Source: Streptomyces sp. PT12
Lineage (GTDB): Bacteria; Actinomycetota; Actinomycetes; Streptomycetales; Streptomycetaceae
DNA length: 64,000 nucleotides
Assembly: GCF_003311645.1 (NCBI RefSeq)
Contig: NZ_QEST01000162.1
Span: 1-64,000 of the forward strand
Direction of reading: 5' to 3'
This document shows, piece by piece, positions 25,967 to 36,273 of the stretch. How positions within the stretch are numbered: the first letter of the stretch is position 1; each line of letters begins with the position of its first letter. The position numbers and the translations under genes were made by a program. Under the pieces are notes generated by a model, which was not told the DNA's origin, did not search any database, and saw only the letters and a program-made list of their open reading frames with translations.

Positions 25967-26793
25967 GCGTGACCGGAGCGGAAGGCGCGACGAAGTCCGG
26001 AGGCTTCTGGTCGGTCTGGGGCCTGCCGAGCTCCAGCGCGTGGCGCAGGATGCGGGCGCTGGCGAGGGCCGAGCTGACGCTGCTCCTGCGGAATCGCACG
26101 GCGGTGTTCGTCTCGCTGGTGATGCCCGTGCTGATGATGGCGGCGACATCGTCCACGGTGGGCGAGCTTGATCTCGAGGGCACGGGCTTCAGCGCGGGCG
26201 AGGTGGTGCTCACGGGCGGCCTCGGCATCGTGCTCGTCCTGGTCATCTACACCGGGCTGATACCGACGTATGTGGCCCGGCGCGAGGAGCGGACGCTCAA
26301 GCGGCTGCGGACCGGTGAGCTGACCGACGCCGAGATCCTGGTCGGCTCGGCCGCGCCCGCGGCGGCGCTGGCCCTGGCGCAGTGCGTGATCCTGGTGGTG
26401 TGCGGGGTGGTGGCGTTCGACGTGTCGGCGCCCCGGTCGCTTCCGCTGCTGGTGGTCGGCGTGGCGCTCGGCTTTGTGATGCTGACGGCCCTGGCGGCGG
26501 CGACCGCGGCGTTCACCAAGACCGTGGAGAGCGCGCAGATCACCTCGATGCCGCTGCTGATGGTGTCGCTCGTGGGCTCGGGCCTCATAGTCCCGCTCGA
26601 GGTCATGCCGGACGCGATGGCGGCGGTGTGCCGCGTGCTGCCCGTGACATCCCTGACGGAGCTGATGAGGGACGGCTGGCTCGGCGGCCTCGACGGGATG
26701 GAGCGGCTGCGCGCGCTGGCGGTCGCGGTGGCCTGGACGGCGTTCGCGGTGTTTGCTGTACGGCGGTGGTTCCGCTGGGAGCCGCGGCACTGA
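25963..26793 (+). CDS. ABC-2 type permease
   Basis: This 276-residue membrane protein has six predicted membrane segments in the ABC-2 arrangement, beginning near residue 45 after a cytosolic N-terminus (ARAELTLLLRNRTAVFVSLVMPVLMM). The loop YVARREERTLKRLRTG after the second segment is typical for the family. It pairs with the ATPase before it through an ATGA overlap and is followed after 14 bases by the sensor kinase gene. Confidence 0.85.
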   Translation: MSVTGAEGATKSGGFWSVWGLPSSSAWRRMRALARAELTLLLRNRTAVFVSLVMPVLMMAATSSTVGELDLEGTGFSAGEVVLTGGLGIVLVLVIYTGLIPTYVARREERTLKRLRTGELTDAEILVGSAAPAAALALAQCVILVVCGVVAFDVSAPRSLPLLVVGVALGFVMLTALAAATAAFTKTVESAQITSMPLLMVSLVGSGLIVPLEVMPDAMAAVCRVLPVTSLTELMRDGWLGGLDGMERLRALAVAVAWTAFAVFAVRRWFRWEPRH

Positions 26794-26807
26794 CGAGAAG
26801 GGGACCG

Positions 26808-28144
<1,337 letters not shown>

Positions 28145-28148
<4 letters not shown>

Positions 28149-28756
28149 CGGCGATCCGGGTGCTGCTCGCCGACGACGAGCACCTCATCAGAGGGGCCCT
28201 CGCCGCGCTGCTCGCGCTTGAGGACGACCTGGCGGTGGTCGCCGAGGCGGCGTCGGGTCCCGAGGCGCTGTCGATGGCCAGGGCGCACCGCCCCGATGTC
28301 GCGGTGCTGGACCTCCAGATGCCGGGCGGCGACGGCGTCTCGGTGGCGGAGGCGCTGCGGGGGGAGCTGCCAGACTGCGCGACGATGATCGTCACCGGGC
28401 ATGGGCGGGCCGGGCACCTGAAGCGGGCACTCGCGGCCGGGGTGCGGGGGTTCCTGCCGAAGACGGTGTCGGCGCAGCGTCTCGCGGAGGTGATCCGCGC
28501 GGTGCACCGGGGGCAGCGTTACATCGACCCGGAGCTCGCAGCCGACGCGATCAGCGCGGGCGACTCGCCCCTGACCGCGCGTGAGGCGGAGCTGCTTGAG
28601 ATGGCCGAGGACGGGGCGCCGATCAACGAGATCGCCGCGCGCGCGGGCCTGGCCGCCGGGACCGTGCGGAACTATCTCTCGTCGGCAGCCGCCAAGCTGG
28701 GCGCGGAGAACCGCCACACGGCGGCGCGGATGGCGCGCGAGCGCGGGTGGCTGTGA
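28145..28756 (+). CDS. NarL/LuxR-type response regulator
   Basis: This 203-residue regulator has an N-terminal receiver with acidic pair D10-D11, phospho-acceptor D56 (VAVLDLQMPGGDG) and lysine in FLPKTVS, and a C-terminal LuxR helix-turn-helix (LTAREAELLEMAEDGAPINEIAARAGLAAGTVRNYLSSAAAKLG). It is the partner of the kinase before it; the four-gene unit with the exporter suggests that it controls that exporter. Confidence 0.92.
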
Positions 28757-28831
28757 ACGGGTGGCTGTGAGCGGTTCGCCTGGGGGGGCGTGCGGCGGCG
28801 TGTGCGAGGGCTGAAGACGCCGTCGTCGACT

Positions 28832-28870
28832 GGACGTTGACGCGGATGCGCCGGACGTTGACGCGGATGC
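28832..28870 (+). repeat. tandem 21-base repeat before purC end
   Basis: GGACGTTGACGCGGATGC occurs at 28832 and 28853. It lies in the spacer between the convergent response-regulator and purC genes. No function is apparent. Confidence 0.7.
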
Positions 28871-28892
28871 CCGGGGCGTTCGCGGGCCCGGG

Positions 28893-29807
28893 TCAGGACC
28901 AGGAGGTGCCGGTCAGCAGGCGGTACGCCTCCTCGTACCGCGCGCGCGTCTGGGCGACGACCTCCGCGGGGAGGGGCGGCGGCGGGGTGTCGGACGCGCG
29001 GTCCCACCGCGCGTCCCGTGACGTCAGCCAGTCGCGGATGTACTGCTTGTCGTAGGGCTTCTGGGGGCGCCCGGGCCGCCACTCGTCCGCGCGCCAGAAG
29101 CGGGAGGAGTCGGGGGTCAGCACCTCGTCGGCCAGGATCAGCGGGTCGCCTGCGGTGGCCCCCGGGGCCCGCCCGAACTCGAACTTCGTGTCGGCCAGGA
29201 CGATCCCGCGCTCCCGCGCGATGTCGCGCGCGCGGCCGTACAGGCTCAGGGTGGCCTGGCGCAGCTGGGTGGCCGTCTCGCTGCCGACCTGGCGGGCGAC
29301 CTCCTCGTAGCTGACGTTCTCGTCGTGGTCGCCGACGGCCGCCTTCGTTGCGGGCGTGAAGATCGGCCCCGGCAGCTCGGAGCCGTCGACCAGGCCCTCG
29401 GGGAGCACGAGTCCGCAGACCGTGCGGTCGCGCTCGTACTCGACGAGGCCCGAGCCCGTCAGATAGCCGCGGGCCACGGCCTCCACCGGGATCATCGACA
29501 GCGGGCGGCAGATCATCGTGCGGCCCGCCCAGTCGTCGGGGGCGCCGGACGGCGGCTCGGTGCCGATCACATGGTGCGCCGTCAGGTCGGCCAGCTGGTC
29601 GAACCACCACAGCGAGAGCCGCGTCAGGATCTTCCCCTTCTCGGGGATCGGCGTGGCCAGCACCCAGTCGAACGCGGAGACCCGGTCGCTCGCGACCATC
29701 ACCAGGTCGCCCGACTCGGTGCGGTAGAGGTCGCGGACCTTCCCCGTGTGGAGGTGGGTGAGCCCCGGCACCCGGATGGGCTCCGGCTTGTCGACGAATC
29801 CTGGCAC
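28893..29807 (-). CDS. purC: SAICAR synthetase
   Basis: PurC joins aspartate to CAIR with ATP, making SAICAR. The 304 residues match the longer eukaryote- and actinobacteria-type enzyme. Motifs are GKVRDLY, ASDRVSAFDWVL, PLSMIPVEAVARGYLTGSG, and LADTKFEFG with the magnesium-binding acidic cluster ILADEVLTPDSSRFW. GTG 29807 has GAGG nearby. It is expressed alone, between convergent genes and a dimethylformamidase-like gene upstream. Confidence 0.96.
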   Translation of the reverse strand: MPGFVDKPEPIRVPGLTHLHTGKVRDLYRTESGDLVMVASDRVSAFDWVLATPIPEKGKILTRLSLWWFDQLADLTAHHVIGTEPPSGAPDDWAGRTMICRPLSMIPVEAVARGYLTGSGLVEYERDRTVCGLVLPEGLVDGSELPGPIFTPATKAAVGDHDENVSYEEVARQVGSETATQLRQATLSLYGRARDIARERGIVLADTKFEFGRAPGATAGDPLILADEVLTPDSSRFWRADEWRPGRPQKPYDKQYIRDWLTSRDARWDRASDTPPPPLPAEVVAQTRARYEEAYRLLTGTSWS

Positions 29808-29938
29808 CGTTGGCCTCCCGGTCGTTCGAGGGGCGCGGCGGCGCCCCGGCCCATTCTCGCGCAGCGCCGTCGGGGCCTCGGGGCGGGGCCGGGGGCAAGG
29901 CCGCGGGCGGGGCCTCGGGGCGCGTCAGGGGCGGGGGC

Positions 29939-31396
29939 TCAGTCGCGTTTGCAGATGCGGTCCATCAGGTTCGCCGTCGCCTTCTGCACCCGCGGGTCGA
30001 CATGGCCGGGGCGGCTGAGCGCCGGGGTCCAGGCGAAGGTGCCCGAGGCGAAGACCCACGCGCCGCTCGGCGCCCGGTACAGCGACGTCTCCTGGTGGCG
30101 GCGGGCGCCCGACGCGTCGCGGTACGGGGAGTGCGCGAGCAGGATGCGGCTGGTGCACTCGGGCAGCGCGGTCCTCGGGAAGTAACGGTCCGCCTCCCCC
30201 GCCACAAGCCCCGGCAGCTCGTCGCCCTCCTGGGCGCCGGTGGACTCCCACAGCCAGTGGTCGGCGTTGCGCACCACGAGCGGGTGCGGGTGCGGCACCG
30301 CGCCCGTGTACTGGATGCCGAGCACCTGCTGCTCGGGGCGGCCGAGCTCGCGCCAGAGCGGGGCGCGTCCTGGGCCCTGCCGCTTGCGGCAGCTCAGCAG
30401 CCTGTCCTCGTCGCCCGATGGCAGCGCGGCCAGGGTGACCTGCCAGTACATGGTGTTGGCCGAGAGGAACACCAGCGATGTGCCGCCGTCGCGCGCCTCC
30501 TCGACCGCGCGCCGCATGGGCGCCGACCAGTACTCGTCGTGGCCCGAGAACACCAGCGCGCGGTACCGCCCAGGGTCGACGCGCCCGGCGTGCAGATCGC
30601 GGGCGGTGGCGTAGCCGACGTCGTACCCGAAGCGTTCGGCCCACCGGATGAAGTCGTAGGCGTGCCCGGCGTGCAGCGGCAGCCCCGAGCCCGCGTACGG
30701 CCGGTCGAAGGACACCGTGATCGCCGCGTCCTGCTCGCCGAGCAGCCGCCCCGCGCCGTCCCACGCGTGGTAGAGGCTGGCGCCGCCGCTGCCATCCTCG
30801 GGGAAGAGGTTGTACGCCTGCCATGTGACATCGGGCAGGACGAGCAGCAGGTCGGCGGGCCTGTCGTCGCGGACCGCGAACGGCACGTGCGAGCGGAACG
30901 CGCCGTCCGCCGTGGTCAGCACCGCCACATAGGCGCCGGGCAGCCAGTCGGTGGGGACCTGGAGGCGCCAGGAGAGCCACCAGTGGTGGCACGAGACGGT
31001 GCGGCCCGCGGCCAGCGGGGGCGGCTGGCGGATGCCCATGAGCTTGGGGCTGCTCAGCAGCAGCCTGGCGCCCTCGTCGCCGAAGTACCCGATGCGGTAG
31101 ATGTCGATGGTGAACTCGCGCGGCGGGTCCACCGTCACCCGGAAGTCCAGCGGCTGCCCGGGGGCGACCACGGCCTCGGTGACAAAGCCCTTGATCTGGC
31201 AGCCGACATCGTCGGCGGCGCGCAGGGTGGTCGGCGCCCCGGGGTCACGGCCCGGCAGGAGGACCTGGTCCGCGCCCCGCAGATGGCCGTCGCCCGCTCT
31301 GACCCAGGGCACCGGCCCCTGCCCGAACGGATCGGAGACCGCGTGCGTGAGCGCGCCCGCCTCCCAGCGCCGGATGTGCTCCGTGCTCTTGTTCAA
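29939..31396 (-). CDS. N,N-dimethylformamidase-like large-subunit protein
   Basis: This 485-residue protein matches the C-terminal part of N,N-dimethylformamidase beta subunits. An N-terminal beta-sandwich (about 45-150) is followed by the glutamine-amidotransferase-like domain with FSGHDEYWSAPMRRAVEEARDGGTSLVFLSAN. The real substrate is unknown; many actinobacteria keep this gene near purC and purD without using formamides. TTG 31396 is chosen because it lies just behind GGGAGGGGAG and family homology starts there (NKSTEHIRRWEAG). It has no signal peptide. Confidence 0.75.
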   Translation of the reverse strand: MNKSTEHIRRWEAGALTHAVSDPFGQGPVPWVRAGDGHLRGADQVLLPGRDPGAPTTLRAADDVGCQIKGFVTEAVVAPGQPLDFRVTVDPPREFTIDIYRIGYFGDEGARLLLSSPKLMGIRQPPPLAAGRTVSCHHWWLSWRLQVPTDWLPGAYVAVLTTADGAFRSHVPFAVRDDRPADLLLVLPDVTWQAYNLFPEDGSGGASLYHAWDGAGRLLGEQDAAITVSFDRPYAGSGLPLHAGHAYDFIRWAERFGYDVGYATARDLHAGRVDPGRYRALVFSGHDEYWSAPMRRAVEEARDGGTSLVFLSANTMYWQVTLAALPSGDEDRLLSCRKRQGPGRAPLWRELGRPEQQVLGIQYTGAVPHPHPLVVRNADHWLWESTGAQEGDELPGLVAGEADRYFPRTALPECTSRILLAHSPYRDASGARRHQETSLYRAPSGAWVFASGTFAWTPALSRPGHVDPRVQKATANLMDRICKRD

Positions 31397-31618
31397 GCTC
31401 CCCTCCCTGCGCCTGACGGACGGGCAGTGCCGGTCCCAGCACATCACATCCCGCGAGCGAACGGTCACCAGTCGTCGCACCGTCAACCGGAGGTGATGGC
31501 CCGATGGTGGCGCCGGGGGCCCGGAGTGTCGAGCCCCCGCAAGGGGGAAGCGCCGCACGATCGAAGGCGGCGGCGGCCCGCCCCGGAACGGCCCGCGGCC
31601 CGCGGCCCGCGGACCGCG

Positions 31619-33130
31619 TCAGACCAGCCGGACCGGCTTGTCCGGGCGGACCCCGGCCCCGGCGAGCCAGTCGCGCAACGGTCCCGGGTCGCCGTCGTCC
31701 ACCAGCCGGTGGACGGGGGCGGCCAGGCCGCGCTCGCGGGTGCCGCCGGTGAGCAGCACGGGGCCGTCGAGCCAGTCGAGCCCCGGGGCCGCGCCCGTGG
31801 TGTCGGCGGCCGCGCAGCAGATCGCCGCGGACACGTGCTCGACCAGGGCCTCCCGGTCGCCCGGTGGGGGCGGCCCCTGCGCCGCGGCCCCCGTGGCCGG
31901 CTGCGGCTCGGCGCGGGCGGCCTCGGCGACCAGCCGGGCGGCGAGGGCCGCGGTGCCGTTCCGCGCGGCGGCGGCGTCGGCGAGCCGCTGGAGGGCGCAG
32001 GCCAGGGTGGGGGTCTCCGCGGCGTCGAGGGCGGCGAAGAGGCGGGCGGCGCGGTCGCGCCAGATGCGGTCGACGACCTCGTCGGGGTACGCGGCCCAGT
32101 CGACGGGCGTCCAGTCGGCGTCCTCGCGGCCCTGGGCGCCGTGGAAGAGGCGGGCGGCGAGCAGGGAGATGGCCTCGTCCACCGCGCCGGGCTCATCGAG
32201 CAGGTCGCACGCGGGGCGCTCGCCGAGCCGGGCGGCGAAGCCCTCGGCGAGGCGGTCCCTGCGGGACAGCTCGGTGAGCGCCGAGACGACGCCCGCGTCC
32301 AGGCTCCTGGGCCAGCGGCCGATGCGCCACGCGGGCAGCGCGACGCGGGTCAGCAGCCGGTCCCAGCCCGCGTACGCGAGGCCCACCTGCTCCTGCGCCG
32401 CGCCGCGCAGCCCCTCGTCCACGCCCTGGGCGCGGGCGGCGGCGGCGCGCGCCACCCCGCGCTCCATCTCCGCGCCGTACCCGGCGCCAAGCCGCAGCAG
32501 GGCGCGCGCCACAAGTCCTGAGAACGCCGTCAGCGGACGCCGGTGCCGGGGAACGCCGCGGGCGAGACCCGCGGCGGCGTCCCACGCGCGGACGCAACGG
32601 CGGGCCGAGGCGATGTCGGGGTGCGCGGCGGGCCCCGTGCCCGCCACGACCGGCGCGAGGAGGGCGCGCAGCTCCCCCACCCGCATCCACCACAGGAACG
32701 GCGAGCCGATGACCAGCACGGGCCCGGGCGCCGCCGCGGCCCCCGGGGCGCGGGGCGGCTCCTCGAGCCAGCTGTCGCAGTCGGGGGTCAGGGCGATGCC
32801 GCTCGGCGGGGGCACGTCGAGCCGGTCGGCGAGCTCCCGTATCAGCCCGTGCAGGGCGGGCGCCGAACGCTCGGGCACCTCGATGGTGGGGGTGACGGCG
32901 GGCCGGGCGCGGGCGATGAACAGGCCGGTGGCCGTCGCGACGGCGGCCGTGGCCGCGGCCAGCGCCGTGACCGGCCAGCGCAGCGCGCCGGGCGCGCCCG
33001 CGGCGAAGAGCACCACCGCGGAAGCGGCGGGGATGAGGGCGAGGGCCAACGCGCCGTTCCGCACGCGGAGGACGGCGAGGGCGTCGTCCCGCGCGGAGCG
33101 CCCGGCGTCTCGCGATGTCCGCTGCACCAT
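31619..33130 (-). CDS. membrane-anchored protein of unknown function
   Basis: I do not recognise a named family in this 503-residue protein. After a basic N-terminus with repeated Arg and Asp come two membrane segments at about 24-75 (ALALALIPAASAVVLFAAGAPGALRWPV...). The long remainder is soluble, rich in Ala, Arg and Leu, with many tryptophans (ADWTPVDWAAYPDEVVDRIW). The motif VLVIGSPFLWWMRVGELRALLAPVVAG resembles the zone before the active site of M48-like peptidases, but no HExxH is present. ATG 33130 follows GAGAGGCAGG. The gene lies between purD and the formamidase-like gene, all reading left. Confidence 0.65.
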   Translation of the reverse strand: MVQRTSRDAGRSARDDALAVLRVRNGALALALIPAASAVVLFAAGAPGALRWPVTALAAATAAVATATGLFIARARPAVTPTIEVPERSAPALHGLIRELADRLDVPPPSGIALTPDCDSWLEEPPRAPGAAAAPGPVLVIGSPFLWWMRVGELRALLAPVVAGTGPAAHPDIASARRCVRAWDAAAGLARGVPRHRRPLTAFSGLVARALLRLGAGYGAEMERGVARAAAARAQGVDEGLRGAAQEQVGLAYAGWDRLLTRVALPAWRIGRWPRSLDAGVVSALTELSRRDRLAEGFAARLGERPACDLLDEPGAVDEAISLLAARLFHGAQGREDADWTPVDWAAYPDEVVDRIWRDRAARLFAALDAAETPTLACALQRLADAAAARNGTAALAARLVAEAARAEPQPATGAAAQGPPPPGDREALVEHVSAAICCAAADTTGAAPGLDWLDGPVLLTGGTRERGLAAPVHRLVDDGDPGPLRDWLAGAGVRPDKPVRLV

Positions 33131-33312
33131 GCCCTGCCTCTCGCCGCGCGATGCCGGTGTGTGCCGTGTGCCGTGTGCCGTCCCGCTCTCCACTGTCGCA
33201 CCGGCGACCGACACCGCAACGTGCGCGGGGCCGAACGCGTCGGCGCGGTGGAGGACGCCGCACCGCACCCTAAAGGGGGTGCCACCGGCCCGTCAGCACA
33301 ACGGTGGGACGG

Positions 33313-34599
33313 TCACTCGATGGTGGGGCTTTGGGGAGAGGAGGGAACCGCTGAGGCGGCCCGCGCGGCGATGTCGGTGCGGTGGTGGGAGCCCGCGAGG
33401 CGGACGCGGGCGACGGCGCGGTAGGCGAGCGCCCGCGCGTCGGCGAGCGCGGGCCCCGTGGCGGTCACCGACAGCACGCGCCCCCCCGAGCTGACCACGC
33501 GCCCCTCGTCGTCACGGCGCGTGCCCGCGTGCAGCACATACGCCTCGGGCCCGTCGTGCTCGGCCACCTCGGCGAGCCCTTCGACCGGGTCGCCCGTGCG
33601 CGGCTTGTCGGGGTAGCCGTCGGCGGCGACCACGACCGTCACGGCCGCGCCCGCGCTCCAGCGCAGCGGCGGGAACGCGGCGAGCTGCCCGGTGGCCGCC
33701 GCGAGCAGCAGCCCGGCCAGCGGGGTGCGCAGCCTGGCGAGGACGACCTGGGTCTCGGGGTCGCCGAACCTGGCGTTGAACTCCACGACGCGCACGCCGT
33801 TCGACGTCAGCGCGAGCCCGGCGTAGAGCAGCCCGGCGAACGGCGTGCCGCGCCGCCGCAGCTCCTCGACGGTGGGCAGCAGCACGGTGTCGAGCACGCG
33901 CTCCACGAGGTCGGGCTCCGCCCAGGGCAGCGGTGAATAGGCACCCATGCCGCCGGTGTTGGGGCCCTCGTCGCCGTCGTGGGCGCGCTTGAAGTCCTGT
34001 GCGGGCGTCAGCGGCACGACCGTCTCGCCGTCGGTGACGGCGAACAGCGAGACCTCGGGCCCGTCCAGGTACTCCTCGATGACGACCTGACCGCACGCGC
34101 GGGCGTGCGCGCGGGCGTGTTCGAGGTCGTCGGTCACCACGACGCCCTTGCCAGCGGCCAGCCCGTCGTCCTTGACGACATAGGGCGGGCCGAACGCGTC
34201 GAGCGCCTCGTCGGCCTCATCGGGGGTGGCGCACACATAGGCGCGCGCGGTCGGCACCCCCGCGGCGGCCATGACCTCCTTGGCGAACGCCTTGCTGCCC
34301 TCGATGCGCGCGGCGTCGGCCGATGGCCCGAAGGCGGGGATCCCTGCCTCGCGCACGGCGTCGGCGACCCCGGCGACCAGCGGCGCCTCGGGCCCGACGA
34401 CGACCAGGTCGGCGCCGACGCGGGTGGCGAGGGCGGCCACGGCGGGGCCGCTGGTCGCGTCGACGGCGTGCGGCGTCGCCAGCTCCGCCGTGCCCGCGTT
34501 GCCCGGGGCGCAGTGCAGCTCCGTGACGGCCGGGTCGAGGGAGAGGGCGTGGCACAGGGCGTGTTCGCGGGCGCCGCCGCCGATGACAAGGATCCTCAC
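33313..34599 (-). CDS. purD: phosphoribosylamine-glycine ligase (GAR synthetase)
   Basis: PurD joins glycine to phosphoribosylamine, the step after PurF. The 428 residues show [14 protein letters not shown] at the start, the ATP-grasp loop [29 protein letters not shown] and [13 protein letters not shown] for metal binding. GTG 34599 is the family start. No ribosome site precedes it, but TAGTCT ends nine bases before, so the message may be leaderless. It follows an unknown gene after 78 bases on the same strand. Confidence 0.95.
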   Translation of the reverse strand: MRILVIGGGAREHALCHALSLDPAVTELHCAPGNAGTAELATPHAVDATSGPAVAALATRVGADLVVVGPEAPLVAGVADAVREAGIPAFGPSADAARIEGSKAFAKEVMAAAGVPTARAYVCATPDEADEALDAFGPPYVVKDDGLAAGKGVVVTDDLEHARAHARACGQVVIEEYLDGPEVSLFAVTDGETVVPLTPAQDFKRAHDGDEGPNTGGMGAYSPLPWAEPDLVERVLDTVLLPTVEELRRRGTPFAGLLYAGLALTSNGVRVVEFNARFGDPETQVVLARLRTPLAGLLLAAATGQLAAFPPLRWSAGAAVTVVVAADGYPDKPRTGDPVEGLAEVAEHDGPEAYVLHAGTRRDDEGRVVSSGGRVLSVTATGPALADARALAYRAVARVRLAGSHHRTDIAARAASAVPSSPQSPTIE

Positions 34600-34677
34600 G
34601 GGGCCCAAGACTAGGGGGTGTCCGCGTCACCCACCCGTTCGGGCGACCGTGACGCCGGGGCGCGTGCGCCCTTCGCG

Positions 34678-35328
34678 TCAGCTGAAGACGATCATCGAGC
34701 CCTGCGCCAGGCTCCGCGTGGCCGCCGCGTGCAGGCCGAGCCACACATGGCGTTCCCTGACAAAAGGCCCTGGCGCCTGGTCCGGGAGCGCGGCGGGCTC
34801 CTCGAGCGTGGTCGGGCGCTCGGGGGGCGCGGGCGGCGGTGGCGGCTTCAGTGGGTCGATGTCGAGCACCGGCGCCACGACCTCGAGCTCGCGCAGCAGC
34901 CCATGGCTCGAGCCCAGCGGCCCGCCGCCCGCCAGCAGCGTCTCGTTGACCAGCGGGTGCGGGAAGTCCACCGGGACATACGCGCCCGCGTGGTCGAAGT
35001 GCCACACCAGGTGGGACTGCTGGGCGCTGGCCTCGAACATCTCGAGCAGCTGCTGGTAGTCCCCGTCGAGCTCCACCGCGGGCTCCACGGGAAGGCCGCT
35101 GAGCCGGAGCAGATAGGCGCGGCGCAGAAGGTGGAGCGCGGCGTAGTCGAACCCCGCGACCGGCGCGACGGCGCCCGAGATGCCGGGGACATACCCCTGG
35201 ACGGGCACGGGCGGCAGCCCCGCGTCGGCCAGGGCGCGGTCGTACTCGGCCAGCTCGTCGGCGAAGGGGTTGTCGGGGCTGTGGCACAGCACGTCGACGA
35301 GGGGGACCAGCCACAGGTCACAGGCCAC
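34678..35328 (-). CDS. conserved protein of unknown function upstream of purD
   Basis: This 216-residue cytosolic protein belongs to no family I can name. It starts CDLWLVPLVDVLCHSPDNPFADELAEYDRAL, has a Pro-rich stretch (LKPPPPPAPPERP) near residue 165, and includes acidic and aromatic residues with QQSHLVWHFDHAGAYVPVDFPHPLV in the middle. GTG 35328 is the likely start. Streptomycetes generally keep such a gene next to purD, but no role in purine synthesis is shown. Confidence 0.65.
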   Translation of the reverse strand: MACDLWLVPLVDVLCHSPDNPFADELAEYDRALADAGLPPVPVQGYVPGISGAVAPVAGFDYAALHLLRRAYLLRLSGLPVEPAVELDGDYQQLLEMFEASAQQSHLVWHFDHAGAYVPVDFPHPLVNETLLAGGGPLGSSHGLLRELEVVAPVLDIDPLKPPPPPAPPERPTTLEEPAALPDQAPGPFVRERHVWLGLHAAATRSLAQGSMIVFS

Positions 35329-35342
35329 GTAACTGCTCTCTA

Positions 35343-35396
35343 TCAGGAGGGACGTGAGGAGGGACACATGAGGGGGGACACAAGGGGGGGACACAT
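35343..35396. repeat. short GGGGACACATG-type repeats
   Basis: GAGGGACACATG, AGGGGGGACACA and AGGGGGGACACATG follow each other in about 50 bases just upstream of the unknown gene before purD. The G-rich runs could be copies of a binding site or a slipped repeat. Confidence 0.6.
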
Positions 35397-35438
35397 GCGA
35401 AGACGGCGCTCCGGGTCAGCGTAGAGCCTGAAACGGCT

Positions 35439-36098
35439 TCACGCGTCGGCGACTTGCGCCGCGAGCGCCAGGGCGTGCGCGCGCTGGGCGCGCAGCAGGC
35501 GGTGGGTCTCCCCCAGGTCCTGGCGCTCGACGGCGTCGGCCAGCTCCAGGTGCCCCGACCACAGCCGCCCGGCGAGCGCGGGCTCGCGGCGCAGATACGG
35601 AACGGTGAACGCCCAGCACGCGACGCGCAGCCGGTCGAGGAAGTCCCCTATGGGCGGATTGCCGAACAGCGCCTCGAACTCGCGCCAGAACCGCAGGTCA
35701 TAGGCGATGAGTATGTCTAGGTCACCCGCGACGGCCGCCTGCCGCGCCGCGGCGGCGCGGCGGCGTATGGAGGTGAACGCCTCGGGTACGGCCTCGCGCA
35801 GGGCCAGCTCGGAATGGGCGTGCAGAAGGCCGTCGCTGACGATCGTCTGGGCCTCGACCATGTGGCGGAAGTCGGCGAGGGTAAGGCGCCTGATGCGGAA
35901 TCCCCTGTGCTGCTCGACCTCGAGCAGCCCCTGCGCCGACAGGTCCACCAGGGCCTCGCGGACCGGGGTCGCCGAGACGCCGTACTGCTCGGCGATCTCC
36001 CGCACGGTGAACTCCCCGCCAGGGGCGAGCCGCCCCGCGAGGATTTCCTCCCGCAGGGCGTCGGCGAGTTGCTCGCGCAAGGTGCTGCGTTGAATCAC
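35439..36098 (-). CDS. GntR-family (FadR subfamily) transcriptional regulator
   Basis: This 219-residue regulator has an N-terminal winged helix (ILAGRLAPGGEFTVREIAEQYGVSATPVREALVDLSAQGLLEVEQHRGFRIRRL) and an all-helical FCD-type effector domain with acidic and histidine residues for a metal-bound organic acid. GTG 36098 is chosen; TAGGCT stands just eight bases before it, so the message may be leaderless. It reads left, toward the purD group, and is divergent from the first kinase. Its target is unknown. Confidence 0.8.
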   Translation of the reverse strand: MIQRSTLREQLADALREEILAGRLAPGGEFTVREIAEQYGVSATPVREALVDLSAQGLLEVEQHRGFRIRRLTLADFRHMVEAQTIVSDGLLHAHSELALREAVPEAFTSIRRRAAAARQAAVAGDLDILIAYDLRFWREFEALFGNPPIGDFLDRLRVACWAFTVPYLRREPALAGRLWSGHLELADAVERQDLGETHRLLRAQRAHALALAAQVADA

Positions 36099-36273
36099 GG
36101 CGGCCCAGCCTAGTGCCGCCGCCGCGCGATCGCGGCGAACGCGCCGTGTGACAGAGGGCGTTACGGAACGGGTGGCGAGTCGTGACGTTCGGGAGCCGCC
36201 CCCGCCTGGGGCGTTGCCCGTATCCTCGTCGCCATCGACCGCGCACCGGGCCCCTCGGGAGGGAACGCCACAC

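Noticed and set aside
29820-29935. GGGGCGGGGCC-type repeats between purC and the formamidase-like gene
   Set aside because: They are short irregular G-rich runs without a fixed unit; no structure could be supported.
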